Assembly: GCA_949825045.1 (NCBI GenBank)
Contig: OX463815.1
Coordinates: 35,207,356 to 35,271,355 of the forward strand
Source of the DNA: Argyresthia goedartella
Lineage: Eukaryota; Arthropoda; Insecta; Lepidoptera; Argyresthiidae
Direction of reading: 5' to 3'
Length of the DNA stretch: 64,000 nucleotides
Shown here: positions 63,821 through 64,000 of the stretch, in pieces
How the letters are laid out: each line of letters begins with the position of its first letter
How positions within the stretch are numbered: the stretch's first letter is position 1
Made by a program: the position numbers and the translations under genes
Notes under the pieces: generated by a model
Told to the model about the DNA's origin: nothing
The model's database searches: none
What the model saw: the letters and a program-made list of their open reading frames with translations, nothing else

Positions 63821-64000
63821 CTAATAATAATAATACCTTGGACCCTATTTACACACATTGATCTAGCCCTAAACTAGGATTCCCTGTATCTTGAGTACTA
63901 GACAACGGTGCACATACTTATATAGATAAATATTATACTTAGATAGATAAATGGCCATGACTAGGGTACAAACATCCATTCTCATCGAACACATATTTGC
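63821..64000 (-). mobile_element. SINE-B copy cut by the window edge
   Basis: Plus-strand TAATAATAATACCTTGGACC, ACACATTGATCTAGCCCTAA, ACTAGGATTCCCTGTATCTT, GTACAAACATCCATTCTCAT is the complement of the SINE-B tail and body. The tRNA-like head would lie beyond position 64000. Confidence 0.85.

Overview
This window looks like AT-rich nuclear DNA of an insect, most likely a butterfly or moth. The basis is (i) two exons of an insect-type UNC-5 netrin receptor, (ii) dense tRNA-derived SINEs and LINE remnants of the kind familiar from Lepidoptera, and (iii) no bacterial gene organisation anywhere. The order-level call is inference; no species is claimed. I found no rRNA, CRISPR array, functional tRNA gene or intact transposase.

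The only host protein-coding sequence I can defend is on the minus strand at the left end. An exon at 4262-4741 encodes an acidic linker and the first Ig domain of UNC-5, and an exon at 1713-1891 encodes the start of the second Ig domain. The two join in frame across a 2.37 kb intron (1892-4261): the donor leaves one base of a Tyr codon and the acceptor supplies the other two. The rest of the gene (end of Ig2, thrombospondin repeats, membrane segment, ZU5/UPA/death domains) must lie left of the window. The signal-peptide exon was not found, so most of 4742-64000 is probably the long 5' intron of this gene, although intergenic DNA cannot be excluded.

From 4.7 to 64 kb the window is a mosaic of transposable elements. 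Local names used here: SINE-A, SINE-B and SINE-F (three tRNA-headed families); LINE-A (a CR1/Jockey-like retroposon with a nearly full-length but decayed copy at 22030-24911 and eight shorter pieces); LINE-Y (four truncated copies, all minus); single LINE pieces at 1-169, 11990, 13425, 30440, 34922, 44846, 60400 and 62780; GTE (an AGGGTTCCGTA element, five copies); TAG (a short repeat with a TAGCCCC end); and HTE, a ~500 bp element in six copies with ~65 bp inverted repeats, an external hairpin, an internal tandem duplication and a central palindrome. Several foldback elements occur at 13051-14424, 21307-21678, 26962-27602, 41232-41658 and 45624-45776.

The most interesting material is structural DNA rather than a gene system: HTE with its palindrome that is enlarged in one copy and its hairpin that is missing from another; a cluster of near-perfect hairpins around 50.0 kb, two of which share the loop CATT; two SINE families with different tRNA heads but homologous tails; and several nested insertions that fix element boundaries and relative ages. 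I did not find a convincing new multi-gene biological system.
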